Position numbers and translations under genes: made by a program. DNA of 64,000 bases. It comes from Deltaproteobacteria bacterium. Its GTDB lineage: Bacteria > Desulfobacterota > Binatia > Binatales > Binataceae. Under the pieces are notes generated by a model that saw nothing but the letters and a program-made list of their open reading frames with translations, was not told the origin of the DNA and did not search any database. Positions 50,594 to 61,921 of this stretch are shown here, piece after piece (the first letter of the stretch is position 1; every line of letters starts with the position of its first letter). The stretch lies in the NCBI GenBank assembly GCA_003135135.1, contig PLDK01000017.1:77715-141714 (forward strand), read 5' to 3'.

Positions 50594-53500
50594 TTTTCAC
50601 TGACTTCCTCTTGAGCCAATAGATCAGTGAGCAACGAATTTACTTCCTCATCCGAATACTGGTCAAGATTCTCCAACAGATGCTCATCGATACCGCCGTT
50701 TGCTTGCTGCCCTTGGAGGTGGCCATTTGCCGAAGCAAGAGGCGCTGATGAGCCGGGAGTCTCAGAGGTTAGCAGGTGAAGCAGTTGCGACGCAGCCTGT
50801 ACGACGCTAGGTCCCGATAAAAACGTAACCATCGGCACATTAACGCCTAAGTCCACCGCGATCCGGTTCTTCAATTCGACCGCCATCAAGGAGTCCAGCC
50901 CCAGATTGCTGAGCGGTTGCTCTATGTCGAGTTTGGATGCGGGCAAGCCAAGCACACGAGCCACTAGCTCTGTCAGGTGGGACTGGATTAGTTGAAGGCG
51001 ATCGGCTGGCTCTGCGGCAAGGATCGCATTCCTCTTCTCGGCGCAATGACCCGCATCCGGTGACTTGTCTGCGTCCTCACGTGCAAGCTCAGAAAGCAGC
51101 GGTGACTGTGTTCCCGCCGGAAAAAACTGGCGATAGAGTGCCCAGTCAACTGGTACCGCCGCGACCTGTGTCGAGCCTTGCCGAAGCAGGCGTTCCATCA
51201 CTTCCAGCGCTTGCGCGGGTGCGATGCTCCTGATTCCCGCCAGCGCGAGGCGCGCGGCAACGCGCTTTCCTCCCGCCGTTTCCGCGAAACCCAATCCGCT
51301 CCATGCTCCCCAGTTGACGCTCAGCGCCGGTTTGCCCATCGCTCTTCGATGATGAGCGAGTGCATCGAGGAAAGCGTTTGCTGCCGCATAGTTCCCCTGC
51401 CCAGGCTGGCCCAGGAGGGAGCCTGCGGACGAGAAAAGTACAAAGAAGTCCAAGGGGTCGTCTTTGAGGAGTCGACCCAGCAGCCAGCCGCCGATCATCT
51501 TGGGCCGCAAGACCGAATCCATTGCGGACGCGTCGAGCTGCGCCAGCAGTCCGTCTTGCAAAACTCCCGCCGCGTGCACTACGCCTCGAATCGGCGGCCA
51601 ACCCTCAGCTCGATATTCATCTATGTAGGCGCGTAACTGTCCTTCATCCCCTACGTCCACTGCCGCCAGATGCACGCTCGCCCCGAGGGCTTCCAGCTCA
51701 CGAATCGCGGCAATTTGATGGGCCAGCCGGCTACCCGCTTCCGCTGAATTCCATCGCGCGCGTGGCGGGAGCTTGGTGCGTCCCATAAGGATCAATCGCC
51801 GCGCCCCTTGCTCCACCATCCATCGGGCGACCGAAAGGCCCAGCTCTCCCAATCCACCGGTGATCAAGTAGGAGCCGTCAGCGCGCCAGCTAAGCGCAGC
51901 AGGCTGCGTGGCGCAGCGAGGTTTGCGAATCAAACGGCCTGCGTATCGCCGACCTTGCCGAAACGCAATCTGATCCTCGCCGTCTGGAGCGGAGATTTCG
52001 TTCCATAACTGATGAGCGGCATCGTCGGGAACCGAAGGCCTGGGTTCCAGGTCCATCAGTCCTCCCCAGAACATGGGATGCTCCTGGGCGACAACGCGAC
52101 CCAATCCCCAAAGCGGCGATTGAGCCGTGTCCAGGGGTAAGGTTTCTTCCCCTGCTGGCTGAGCGCCGCGCGTGATCAGCCACAGGCGGGGTAAGTCAAT
52201 CCGTTCGACCCGAGCCAGCTCCTGAACTAACTGTAAGACATTGTTACAGCCGAGAGTCTGAGCTGCCTTCAGCGAAGTGACGGTAGTAGCGTCTGGAAGG
52301 CCGGCATCAAGACTCCAGAGATGGACAACCGCCCGGCAGATCGGCTGATCCTTCGCCAACACCGCCTCCAGGAGCCGTCGCATATCCTCCGGTCGTTCGG
52401 TATTGATGCGAAAATGCTCGCCGTCCGCGCGTTCGTACGATTCGCCTCGCGTGACAAGGATGGTCCCATCTCCTTGCGCCTTGATCCGTGCTCCAAGCTT
52501 TTCTCCAACGCCGCTGGTGTCGGCAAAGATAAGCCAGTTGCGCGCGCTGGCGGGTGCGGACGGATCCGGGGCCGGCTGTTCATTCAGACGCTCTTTTGGC
52601 TGCCACTGGAATTCGTAGAGCCAGTCGTCAATGTTCTCATCGGCGGGGCGCTTTGTATCGCGGCCGATGCCATCGAAGCGCAGTCCGACAATTTCGACCG
52701 CCACATGGCCGGTTTCATCCAGGAGCCGTACGTCTCCCTTGATGCTGGCGGCGCCGGGTTCCTGCAGATGGGCGTGACTCCACAGATGCAAGCCCTGACC
52801 ACCGTGGACCCGAATCTCATCTATATGAGTGGGCATGTAGGTGCCCTGTTCGTCGTTTCCTGTCGCTTGAGCGGCGACACCCGCTCCAAGAGTCTGAAAG
52901 CAAGCGTCCAGCAGGGCAGGGTGGAATTGACAGGCGTCGAACTCTCGATGCGATTCGTCGGGGACTTTCACTTCACCGAGCATTTCCCGGTCGCATCGCC
53001 ACAACCGAGTGATGCTCTGGAAAGAGGGGCCATAGTCAACGCCACTTTCGCGAAGCCTCAGATAGTAGTCTTGTCCCGAGATCTGCTCTGAGCATCGAGC
53101 CTGGACTTGCGCGGGTGCTTCCTGTTCGACAAGCGGAGAGATGACAGGGTCCGGCCGAGGGCAAATCTTTGCCGTCGCATGCAGCGTCCACGATCGATTG
53201 GCTTGCTCCGCATCGCGCGGGCAACTGTAGATATGAATGGCGGAGGCGTCGGCGCCGGGAGAGAGGATCACCTGAAGGGTCCGACTTCCGCCGTCGGGGA
53301 TGAAGAGCGCTCGGCGGAATTCCACATCTTTCAGCACAAAGGATTGCGACGGGAACGCCTCAGTGGCCGCCGCCAACGCTATCTCGATGTAAAGCGCGGC
53401 GGGAAGCACCGCGAGTCCTTCGACGCGATGGTCGTCCAGATAAGACAGCGCGCTCCTGTCAAGGGTGCTTTCCCAGAAGTGGGTATCAGTCTGCGCCGAT

Positions 53501-56500
53501 TTGAAATGCCGGCCGAGAAGAGAATGCTTCGCCGTGCCATCGCTGGGGACGTACTGCGATCGAACCGCGGTACCGCCCGCCGGCGGGTCCATCCAACAAC
53601 GCTCCCGATCCCATGGATAGGACGGAAGCTCAACGGACCGGCCGGGCTTGGGATAGATGCGGCTCCACTCGATCGGATATCCCAACGTGTAAAGGGCGCC
53701 CACCGACCCGGCTAGCACCTGGGCTTCTTCTTCCTCGTGCCTTAGCGACGGGAGTACCGCGCCTTCTATCCCGGCATGACGAAATTGCTGCTGAATGCTA
53801 CTGAGTAGAATGGGATGCGGACTGATCTCGAGGAAGATGTCATGTCCATCCTTCAGCAAGCGCTGAACCGCAGTTGAAAAGAGGACGGGCTCCCTGAGGT
53901 TCCTGCTCCAATAGAGCGGATCGAAGCTCAAGCCGTCGGCAAGCTGGCCGGTTACGGTAGAGTAGATGGGCAGCGATACAGGCCGGGGCTGTAGCCCCTG
54001 CAATGCGCGCTCCAAGTCAGCGCGGATAGGTTCCATCTGCGGACTATGAGCGGCAAAATCAACCTTGATTATTCGGCAGAAGATGTCCTGGCGCTGCAAT
54101 CGACTCACGATTGTTTCGAGCGCCGCGGGATCTCCCGACAAAACCGTCGAAGTGGGACCGTTGCTGACGGCGATCGATACGCGATCTTCGCAGCCGGCAA
54201 TGGCGCGGCGGGCGTCCGCGATGGAAAGGTCCACGGCAGCCATCGCTCCGCGCCCGATCGTTGGTTTCACCAGGCGGCTGCGGCTGCATATCACGCGCGC
54301 CGCATCTTCGAGGCTTAGCGCGCCGGCGACGTGAGCGGCCGCGACCTCGCCCATGCTGTGACCCACCACTGCGTGCGGCTCGATACCCCAGGAACGCCAC
54401 AGGGCCGCAAGGGCGACCTGAATCGCAAACAAAGCCGGCTGCAGAACGTCAACTTCGTTCAGCCGGGAACGGGCCGTATCGATGGCAGAGAGTTCCGCAA
54501 GCAAGGACCAGTCCCCGTGCGGGCGCATCGCGAGGTCACAGTGCTCGATGGCTTCGCGAAACGCGGCCTCCTGATGCAAGAGCGTTCGCCCCATCCCAAG
54601 CCATTGGGAACCCTGCCCGGGAAATACAAAGACCAGTTTTCTGCCGCGATCGGAAAGTTTGCGGCCCGAAGATAGCCAGGGACAAACCACTGCGCGGGTA
54701 TAAGTCTCAAGTGCATCGGCCAGTTGCGATGCTGAGTTGCCGGTCGCGGCGAGGCGGTACTCGTGATGACTTCGCCGCGCGCCAGCCGTGTAACAAATAT
54801 CGTAAGGTGGCGCCGTTGACTGCGGATCAATCAGGAGATCGTGGTAGCTTTGCGCGAGAGACTGCAGAGCCGGCGCGCTGCGTGCCGACAAGGGCAGCAG
54901 GTAGGTGGAGGTGGCATCGCGATTTCCGTTCTCGTTTTGGGTAACATGCAATCCCGAGTCGAGGATAGGAGCGCCTTGTAGGACCACGTGGGCGTTGGTT
55001 CCACCAAAACCGAATGAACTCACTCCAGCGAGCAGGGCTGTATCCGGCTGCGCAGGCCATGGGCACAGAGCCGTGTTCACGCGCAACGGGAGTTGATCGA
55101 AAGGAATATGAGGGTTGGGTTCCTCGAAGTGAAGGCTGGGTGGAATCTCTCGATGCTTAAGCGCCAGCGCCACCTTGATCAGTCCAGCGATACCGGCTGC
55201 GGCCTCGAGATGACCCAGGTTGGTTTTGACCGAGCCAAGGAGACACGGGCGGTTAAGGGGACGGTCTAGAGCTAGCACCGCGCCCAAGGCCTTAGCCTCG
55301 ATAGGATCGCCCAGGAGCGTGCCCGTGCCATGGGCCTCGACGTATTGAACGTCGGCGGGCGAGACCGCGGCGCGCCTATAGGCTTCTCGCAGCACAGCTT
55401 CCTGAGCTTGAGGATTCGGAGCCATCAGTCCGTTGCTGCGTCCGTCCTGATTCACCGCACTCCCGCGAATGATGGCGTAGATCGGATCGCGGTCGGCCAG
55501 GGCTTTCGATAGCGGTTTGAGAACGACGACCCCGGCACCCTCGCTGCGGACGTAGCCGTTGGCTCGCGCATCGAAGGCTTTGCAGCGCCCGTCTGGCGCC
55601 ATCGCTCCGGCCTTGGTGAAATTGATCGTAATGGCAGGCGACAGGATCAGATTCACGCCCCCGGCCAATGCCAGAGTGGACTCCCCGCTTCTCAGGCTGT
55701 TGCAGGCTTGGTGGACCGCGACGAGTGACGATGAGCAGGCAGTGTCGAGGGCGATACTCGGTCCGCGGAAATCGAATACGTAGGAGATACGGTTGGCCGC
55801 GATACTCAGCGCATTGCCCGTGCCGGCGTACGCGTCAATACGATCCAGATCGTTAAACTGAATCCGGCCGTAGTCGTTGTTCGAGATGCCGATGAACACG
55901 CCGGTGGGCGTGCCCGCGAGGTGCTCACGCACCTGTCCCGCGTCTTCCAGCGCCTCCCATGTCAACTCAAGCAGCAAGCGTTGCTGCGGGTCCATGCGCG
56001 CAGCTTCGCGCGGCGAGATACCAAAGAAGTGCGCGTCGAACTGGTCGACGTGCTCGATGAAACCACCCCAGCGCGTGACAATTTTGCCCGGCGCCGCGGG
56101 ATCAGGATCGTAAAAATCGTGCAGGTTGAAGCGATCCGCAGGAACTTCCCGGATTGCATCTACGCCGTTGCGAAGCAGATTCCAGAAAGCTCGCGTGTCC
56201 GATGCGCCAGGAAAGCGGCAGCCGATCCCGATTATGGCGATCGCTTCGGCATTTGCCTCCCGAACCCGGCTTGCTGCGGCGGCCGGCTGCGACGGGCTCG
56301 ATGAGTCCGCCAAACCGCGGGCGAGAGCTTCGATGGTCGGGAACTCATATGCCAACTCGGCCGGCAGGTCTCGTCCCAGCCATTGGGCAAGATCGCCGGA
56401 GAGACTGACCAGCTCCGTCGATCCCAATCCGTAGCTGGCGAATGGCTCCCCGACGTCTATCTCGTTCGCTTCGATTTCGAGGAGCTCGGAAAGTTTGGAT

Positions 56501-56610
56501 ACCAGCCATGCCTGGATCGTTGCCGCGCTGGGTGTGGGATTCCCTTTCTCGCCGTGTCCATTGCGCTCCGCATCATGCCGGATAGCGCCGTTAGTTTGAT
56601 TTTCGTCCAT
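50590..56610 (-). CDS. Type I polyketide synthase, domains ACP-KS-AT-DH-KR-ACP
   Basis: N-terminal ACP ([11 protein letters not shown]), KS (DTACSSS, EAHGTGT, KTNLGH), AT (GQGSQW, GHSMGE), DH ([15 protein letters not shown]), KR (TGGLGELG), ACP ([11 protein letters not shown]). Confidence 0.96.
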   Translation of the reverse strand: MDENQTNGAIRHDAERNGHGEKGNPTPSAATIQAWLVSKLSELLEIEANEIDVGEPFASYGLGSTELVSLSGDLAQWLGRDLPAELAYEFPTIEALARGLADSSSPSQPAAAASRVREANAEAIAIIGIGCRFPGASDTRAFWNLLRNGVDAIREVPADRFNLHDFYDPDPAAPGKIVTRWGGFIEHVDQFDAHFFGISPREAARMDPQQRLLLELTWEALEDAGQVREHLAGTPTGVFIGISNNDYGRIQFNDLDRIDAYAGTGNALSIAANRISYVFDFRGPSIALDTACSSSLVAVHQACNSLRSGESTLALAGGVNLILSPAITINFTKAGAMAPDGRCKAFDARANGYVRSEGAGVVVLKPLSKALADRDPIYAIIRGSAVNQDGRSNGLMAPNPQAQEAVLREAYRRAAVSPADVQYVEAHGTGTLLGDPIEAKALGAVLALDRPLNRPCLLGSVKTNLGHLEAAAGIAGLIKVALALKHREIPPSLHFEEPNPHIPFDQLPLRVNTALCPWPAQPDTALLAGVSSFGFGGTNAHVVLQGAPILDSGLHVTQNENGNRDATSTYLLPLSARSAPALQSLAQSYHDLLIDPQSTAPPYDICYTAGARRSHHEYRLAATGNSASQLADALETYTRAVVCPWLSSGRKLSDRGRKLVFVFPGQGSQWLGMGRTLLHQEAAFREAIEHCDLAMRPHGDWSLLAELSAIDTARSRLNEVDVLQPALFAIQVALAALWRSWGIEPHAVVGHSMGEVAAAHVAGALSLEDAARVICSRSRLVKPTIGRGAMAAVDLSIADARRAIAGCEDRVSIAVSNGPTSTVLSGDPAALETIVSRLQRQDIFCRIIKVDFAAHSPQMEPIRADLERALQGLQPRPVSLPIYSTVTGQLADGLSFDPLYWSRNLREPVLFSTAVQRLLKDGHDIFLEISPHPILLSSIQQQFRHAGIEGAVLPSLRHEEEEAQVLAGSVGALYTLGYPIEWSRIYPKPGRSVELPSYPWDRERCWMDPPAGGTAVRSQYVPSDGTAKHSLLGRHFKSAQTDTHFWESTLDRSALSYLDDHRVEGLAVLPAALYIEIALAAATEAFPSQSFVLKDVEFRRALFIPDGGSRTLQVILSPGADASAIHIYSCPRDAEQANRSWTLHATAKICPRPDPVISPLVEQEAPAQVQARCSEQISGQDYYLRLRESGVDYGPSFQSITRLWRCDREMLGEVKVPDESHREFDACQFHPALLDACFQTLGAGVAAQATGNDEQGTYMPTHIDEIRVHGGQGLHLWSHAHLQEPGAASIKGDVRLLDETGHVAVEIVGLRFDGIGRDTKRPADENIDDWLYEFQWQPKERLNEQPAPDPSAPASARNWLIFADTSGVGEKLGARIKAQGDGTILVTRGESYERADGEHFRINTERPEDMRRLLEAVLAKDQPICRAVVHLWSLDAGLPDATTVTSLKAAQTLGCNNVLQLVQELARVERIDLPRLWLITRGAQPAGEETLPLDTAQSPLWGLGRVVAQEHPMFWGGLMDLEPRPSVPDDAAHQLWNEISAPDGEDQIAFRQGRRYAGRLIRKPRCATQPAALSWRADGSYLITGGLGELGLSVARWMVEQGARRLILMGRTKLPPRARWNSAEAGSRLAHQIAAIRELEALGASVHLAAVDVGDEGQLRAYIDEYRAEGWPPIRGVVHAAGVLQDGLLAQLDASAMDSVLRPKMIGGWLLGRLLKDDPLDFFVLFSSAGSLLGQPGQGNYAAANAFLDALAHHRRAMGKPALSVNWGAWSGLGFAETAGGKRVAARLALAGIRSIAPAQALEVMERLLRQGSTQVAAVPVDWALYRQFFPAGTQSPLLSELAREDADKSPDAGHCAEKRNAILAAEPADRLQLIQSHLTELVARVLGLPASKLDIEQPLSNLGLDSLMAVELKNRIAVDLGVNVPMVTFLSGPSVVQAASQLLHLLTSETPGSSAPLASANGHLQGQQANGGIDEHLLENLDQYSDEEVNSLLTDLLAQEEVSEK

Positions 56611-58436
56611 TACTTACTCTTCGCGGACTGTTCCAGCGTCCCGTCCCGAAACCTGGCCTCGCACATACGGCGCTGAACCTTGCCACTGGGAGTCTTCGGA
56701 ATGCCTCCCGCCTTGAGGAGCACGACCGCATGCACTCGCACGTCATGCTCTTCCGCCACCGCGCGGCGAATGGCCCGACTTACCGCGTCGAGATCCGCCG
56801 GAGACCGCCCGTTCAGATGGCTCGCGTGTGAATTATCGCGCGGTTCGCCGTTCAACTGGTGCCGCTCCGATTGGTAGCGGCGCTCAACTTCGGCGGCGAC
56901 TATCAGACGTTCGTCGTCGGCGACATCGACCGAAAACGCGACGCAACACCCCGACCGTACTGCCGCATGGCTTTGTTCGACCGTCAATTCGATGTCGTTA
57001 GGGTAAAGGTTGCGGCCGCCGATGATGATCAGATCCTTGAGCCGGCCGGTGATAAATAGCTCGCCGTCTCTCAGGAATCCCAGGTCCCCGGTGCGAAGAA
57101 ACGGACCCTCGCCCGTGCCTGCCAGATAAGCATTGAAGATGCGCTTGGTTTCCTCTGGCCGGTTCCAGTACCCCTGAGTGACGCTCGGACTTGATACCCA
57201 AATCTCCCCGACCTCATCGGGCGCACAAACGGTCATCGATTCAGGATGGGCGACAACAATCTTCGTATCGGGCATCGCGCGACCACATCCAACCAGTGTC
57301 CGGACGTTCTGCGCGGCGTCCGAGGCCTCCGCGACGCCGTTGTGTTCGAGAGCCGCCACCTGGGTCGTGCACAGCACGGGCTCATCTTCTACGACTCCGC
57401 CCGATACGATCAGCGTGGCTTCGGCGAGCCCATAACAGGGATAGGAGAAGTTTGAGTGGAAGCCACAGGGTGCAAAGGTCGCAGCAAACCGTTTCAGGGT
57501 GTCCGCACGGACTGGCTCGGCACCATTGTACGCCACCTTCCAATTGCTGAGGTCGAGCGCGCTGCGCTGCTCCGCCGTAATCTTGCGTGCGCACATTTCA
57601 TACGCGAAATTCGGGCCGCCGCTGACAGTGGCTTTGTAGCGCGAAACAGCCTGAAGCCACCGCACCGGCCGCTGAAGAAAGGACTGCGGCGCCATGAGGA
57701 CGCAACCACGCCCTCCGTACAGAGGTTGGATGATTCCATTGGTAAGTCCCATATCATGGAAAACCGGCAGCCATGTCACAGAGACAGTGTCCGATGTAAT
57801 CCCGAAAGCCTGGTTGATGTGGGCCGAGTTCTCGATAAGGTTCCCGTGACTGACCATCACGCCCCTCGGCACAGCGGTGGAGCCCGAAGTGTATTGGAGC
57901 AAAGCGAGGGTATCGCTAGTTGCCCCAGGGTCTCGCCAGTCTTGCTCCGCACTACTGAGACCTTTGTCAGTGGCCAGCCAGTGCATTGCCTTTAGTTCTG
58001 GAGCTTGCGCGAAAAGGCCCTCAACCTTGGAGAGGATCGATGACGTGGTCAGCGCCAGCATCGGCTGAGCATCCCTTGCGATGGTGCGAAGCCTCGGCAG
58101 AGTCCGTTGCGGCTGGGCCATATTCGGCGGCGGCAGAGGGACTGCAATAACCCCGGCATATAAGCATCCAAAAAAGGCGGGGATGAACTCAAGGCCCGCT
58201 GGATAGAGCAATAGTGCCCGCTGCCCGCTTGCACGGTAGCCTTGGAGCAATGCACCAATAGCCTGTGCTTGCCGGTCCAGGGCCGCAAAGCTCAAATTCG
58301 CTCCTTCGATCTCTCCGTCGATCAGATAAGAATAGATCTGCAGCTCTGGCTCCTGGAGCGCCCGCCAACGAAGAAGCTCGATGAGAGTAGAAGCCTTGGC
58401 GGTAGTTCGACTCACCCGTAGCTGACTTGGTTGCAT
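56610..58436 (-). CDS. Fatty-acyl-AMP ligase (FAAL)
   Basis: LQYTSGSTAVPRGVMVSHGNLIENSAHI, SVTWLPVFHDMGLTNGIIQPLYGG, GRLKDLIIIGGRNLYPNDIE. Confidence 0.94.
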   Translation of the reverse strand: MQPSQLRVSRTTAKASTLIELLRWRALQEPELQIYSYLIDGEIEGANLSFAALDRQAQAIGALLQGYRASGQRALLLYPAGLEFIPAFFGCLYAGVIAVPLPPPNMAQPQRTLPRLRTIARDAQPMLALTTSSILSKVEGLFAQAPELKAMHWLATDKGLSSAEQDWRDPGATSDTLALLQYTSGSTAVPRGVMVSHGNLIENSAHINQAFGITSDTVSVTWLPVFHDMGLTNGIIQPLYGGRGCVLMAPQSFLQRPVRWLQAVSRYKATVSGGPNFAYEMCARKITAEQRSALDLSNWKVAYNGAEPVRADTLKRFAATFAPCGFHSNFSYPCYGLAEATLIVSGGVVEDEPVLCTTQVAALEHNGVAEASDAAQNVRTLVGCGRAMPDTKIVVAHPESMTVCAPDEVGEIWVSSPSVTQGYWNRPEETKRIFNAYLAGTGEGPFLRTGDLGFLRDGELFITGRLKDLIIIGGRNLYPNDIELTVEQSHAAVRSGCCVAFSVDVADDERLIVAAEVERRYQSERHQLNGEPRDNSHASHLNGRSPADLDAVSRAIRRAVAEEHDVRVHAVVLLKAGGIPKTPSGKVQRRMCEARFRDGTLEQSAKSK

Positions 58437-58907
58437 TAGCTAAGCGATACCCATGTTCATCAGAATTACCTGGTTGATCCATACGGCCAGCGAAGTGCCG
58501 ACCTTGCCCTTCGGATCTTCAAGACTGCTTCGCTTCTGCGAGGCATTATTTATCGCAACCAGAGTATTTAGGGAATCGAAACGTCACTGAAGACATTGAC
58601 TCATGTTCTTTAGAGAACCAAATGGCGAAGCAAAAACGAAGACTTGCTGTTCGCGTGGCTTCCCAAGCCGGCGGTCTCTTTAAAAGAATTCAGCACTTTA
58701 GTTTCATCAAATACCTCTCCCGAGGTGCTATGAAGCGCTTATCCGATATCATCCGTGATTCGGACGCCCAAGCGTCGCGAAAGGTCATTTCGCGGTAGCA
58801 GACGACGGTATAGTTTTGGTCCGCTTGATGAGCGACCCAGTCCCTAGTATGGATCCTGATGAATGGCGGGCTCATGCGGCGAGCGTGGTCGCTCAGGGAG
58901 AATTATC

Positions 58908-59951
58908 ATGCACCGACTATCGTGGATGTGGGTTAGGTACAGTGTCATGGCTGTGGTGCTGGGCGCTGCGCTGGCCGCGCCGGCCGGGGCGGCGATGCCG
59001 GACGCCTGGATCACCACGAAAATTAAGCTGGCCTTGTTGACCACCGAGGGCGTGAGCGCAGCGGCCATTAAGGTGGATACCGTAGCCGGCCAAGTCACTC
59101 TGTACGGCAAGGTGCACTCCGCCGACGAGAAGGCGAAGGCCGAGACGATCGCTCGGAAAGTCGACGGCGTTCAAGGCGTGCGCAACCTGCTGCAGGTGGT
59201 CGCCCCAGAGCATGAGAAGGCGATGCGAGTGTCTGATGACGATCTCAAGCAGCGGATCAAACAGGCGCTGCAGGCCGACGCCTCACTCAAGAGCAGCAAT
59301 ATCGATGTGCAGTCCGTGAACCACGGCGTCGTGCTGCTGGGCGGCACGGCAAAGACCTTGAGCGCTCACCTGCGCGCCGTCGAGGATGCGGCCGTGGTGC
59401 CGGGTGTCCGCCGCGTCGCCAGTGAGATCCAGAGTCCCGACACCCTGGCCGATGCGGAGATCTGGCGGGCGCCCACGCCGCCGCCCAGCGCCGGGTACGG
59501 AGCTTGGGATACCGCCAACGACATATGGATCACGTCGGCCGTGAGGATGAGTTTGCTGGCCGATAGCAACGTTCCGGGACTCGAAATCGATCTGGACTCG
59601 TGGGACGGGGTGGTGACGCTGTTCGGGATTGTGTCCTCACCGGACGCGAAGGGCGCCGCGGAGGCCGATGCCCTCAAGGTGAACGGAGTAAAGCGCGTGG
59701 TGAACGAACTTCAGGTGGTGCCGAGCGCGAAGCAGCCAGCTGTGAACGCAAGTGACGACGAATTGCAGCGCATGGTCAGGAAGGCTCTCGACGAGCATCA
59801 GTTCAGACACGTCGGCCTGGAGGTGAGGAACCGCGTTGCGCGGCTGACTGGGACCGTCCCAACCGGGGCGCGGAACCTGGAGGCCGCAGTGGTAGCGCGC
59901 TCGGTTCCCGGCGTGCGCGCGGTCCAGGACGATCTGCGCCTGCGGGACTAA
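58908..59951 (+). CDS. Secreted protein with four BON domains
   Basis: Signal peptide; four consecutive segments of BON pattern (ITTKIKLALL...GQVTLYGKV...VQGVRNLLQVV etc.). Confidence 0.85.
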   Translation: MHRLSWMWVRYSVMAVVLGAALAAPAGAAMPDAWITTKIKLALLTTEGVSAAAIKVDTVAGQVTLYGKVHSADEKAKAETIARKVDGVQGVRNLLQVVAPEHEKAMRVSDDDLKQRIKQALQADASLKSSNIDVQSVNHGVVLLGGTAKTLSAHLRAVEDAAVVPGVRRVASEIQSPDTLADAEIWRAPTPPPSAGYGAWDTANDIWITSAVRMSLLADSNVPGLEIDLDSWDGVVTLFGIVSSPDAKGAAEADALKVNGVKRVVNELQVVPSAKQPAVNASDDELQRMVRKALDEHQFRHVGLEVRNRVARLTGTVPTGARNLEAAVVARSVPGVRAVQDDLRLRD

Positions 59952-60231
59952 TCCAACGCGGCAGCGCCCCGACGCCATGCGAAATATGCGGGCTTCTGGG
60001 AGATCCTCTCGATTTTAGAATCGCGCGCATGAAAAAATCAGTCATCCGGTCAAGAGAGCAAATGATTCCATGCCTTGCGACACACGTCAGGATCGCCTTC
60101 ACCATTGTCTCGTCGCCAGCATCGCGTTGATGGTGGCGTTGCTGGCGAGCCTCAACGTATTCGCCGGCATCAGATGCAGTCCGTTCGGCGCCCCCCGGGC
60201 ACAGGTCGACCGAGGGTGATACGCCAGCTTT

Positions 60232-61029
60232 GTGACCGCGCGCAACTCGGTATGCCTCGGCGGTAAGCGGTTGGGCCCGTGGACCGACGGAAACGGCGAT
60301 GCACGCTACGCCTGTCTCTACGAGCCTGCGGGCGCGGCTGAACGAGGACCGCTGCCGATGCTGGTCTTCCTTCATCCCTCTGAAACGAGCGCCTACTCGG
60401 TCATTCTCACTGGCTTGGTTGGGCTTACCGACAAAGGCACTCTCAAGGAAGGGGCTCCCGGTTTCATTCTGCTCGCGCCACAGGGCCGCTACACGACGCA
60501 TCTCTATCCTGGATACGATTCGAACGCGCTCGGGTGGGACAACTGGTACCGGCAGTTGAGTCTCGCTGGAGCAGTCGCCGTAGGTGATGCGACTTACGAT
60601 GAAAACACGGACGCAGCTTCGATTGATCATTTCGTCGACGCAATGATCGCCACGGGCAAAGTCGATCGTCAGCGGATCTATATGATGGGCTGGTCCAACG
60701 GCGCCTCGATGGCGCTGCTTTACGCATTGAATCGGCCGTGGGTCGCAGCTGCGGCCGTCTATTCCGCGCCCGACCCGTTCTCCGCGCTGTTCGACGTGTG
60801 CACCCAGACGCCAGTGGCTATCGCTGCGGCGGGTGACGGCCAGGCGCGAGTGTTCAATCCGCGGGTGCCGCTGATGCATGTGCGCAACGATTGCGACATC
60901 GGCGGGATTTGTCCGAATGGCAGCAGGTTTGCGGCCGGTGTGCGCGCGCTCGGCGGCAGCATCGAGGACGTTATCGTCGATTCCGGGAAACCGGGTGCCT
61001 TTGTGCGACGACTCATGCGGCACCGATGA
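60232..61029 (+). CDS. PHB-depolymerase/feruloyl-esterase-like alpha/beta hydrolase (possibly N-terminally truncated)
   Basis: GWSNGASMALLYALN, D/H context; in-frame upstream signal-peptide ORF (60070-60219) ends at TGA 60217. Confidence 0.7.
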   Translation: MTARNSVCLGGKRLGPWTDGNGDARYACLYEPAGAAERGPLPMLVFLHPSETSAYSVILTGLVGLTDKGTLKEGAPGFILLAPQGRYTTHLYPGYDSNALGWDNWYRQLSLAGAVAVGDATYDENTDAASIDHFVDAMIATGKVDRQRIYMMGWSNGASMALLYALNRPWVAAAAVYSAPDPFSALFDVCTQTPVAIAAAGDGQARVFNPRVPLMHVRNDCDIGGICPNGSRFAAGVRALGGSIEDVIVDSGKPGAFVRRLMRHR

Positions 61030-61309
61030 GATGGCGGATGGCCGGATCGGGACCGTCGCAAGTTTCCGCGGCCTGGCTCGTCACATGCGATGGCCGGCTC
61101 GGTGGAACGAGCCGATGCTGAACTTTCTGAGACGGCATCCGCTCGGCACAGCGAACGATAAAAACACACGCGATGGTTCGCACGACACGCGGACTGGGCG
61201 AGGCGATTAGAGCGGACTAACGGGGATATGCGGTTCTTTGGTTATATGAGTAACCTTAATCAACGATACCAAGCCGACTTTATATTACTAGTCATGCTAC
61301 CGTTAGGCT

Positions 61310-61498
61310 GTGACTAATAGAAAACTGACTACAGCAGCGTATATCTCAACTATGATTCTAATTGGTAGCATGTGCGTCGGCGCGTGCTCCGAGCCGGCGA
61401 CCGAGGTCTCGCGGAGCAGCACTAGCACCCAGACCAACGTCCCGGCTTCCAGCGTAACGACGCAGAAGACCAGCTCCACACAGACCAACGGCAATTAG
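61310..61498 (+). CDS. Small Ser/Thr-rich lipoprotein
   Basis: MTNRKLTTAAYISTMILIGSMCVGACSEPATEVSRSSTSTQTNVPASSVTTQKTSSTQTNGN. Confidence 0.5.
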   Translation: MTNRKLTTAAYISTMILIGSMCVGACSEPATEVSRSSTSTQTNVPASSVTTQKTSSTQTNGN

Positions 61499-61612
61499 CG
61501 CGGGTCTCGAATTGACCGCGCTTGGGCAGCCGGCCTTGCGTTCAAAGTAACCATTGGCGGGTCGGAAAAGTCCGATCGCCAACTCACAGTTCAAGTCCAA
61601 AGGAGAATAGCA

Positions 61613-61897
61613 ATGAATTCAGTGCAACGATTCGCCATCAGCGTCGTGGCGGCTGCGGCCTTCGCTTGCGTCGCCGGATGCGGCAGCACCAAGGAAGTTG
61701 ACACCACCAGTTATGTTCCCGCCGCGCCGGCTCAAGTGATCGTGCAGCCCGCGCCGGTACAGGTGGTTCCTCCTACTACGACCAGCAACACGTCGAGTGA
61801 CCGGTCAAGCAATTCAACTAACTCGAACAATGCGGGCACCGTGGATAGCTCGAGTTCCCGTCACAGCGAATCCACTACCGTGACTCCCAGCAACTGA
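61613..61897 (+). CDS. Ser/Thr/Asn-rich lipoprotein
   Basis: Lipobox VAGC; QVIVQPAPVQVVPPTTTSNTSSDRSSNSTNSNN; RBS-like AAAGGAG upstream. Confidence 0.65.
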   Translation: MNSVQRFAISVVAAAAFACVAGCGSTKEVDTTSYVPAAPAQVIVQPAPVQVVPPTTTSNTSSDRSSNSTNSNNAGTVDSSSSRHSESTTVTPSN

Positions 61898-61921
61898 TCG
61901 CAGCTTGGGGAGAATACTGCG

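Noticed and set aside
58690-58875. 61-aa ORF upstream of the FAAL gene
   Set aside because: No motif, no clear RBS, likely noncoding intergenic sequence
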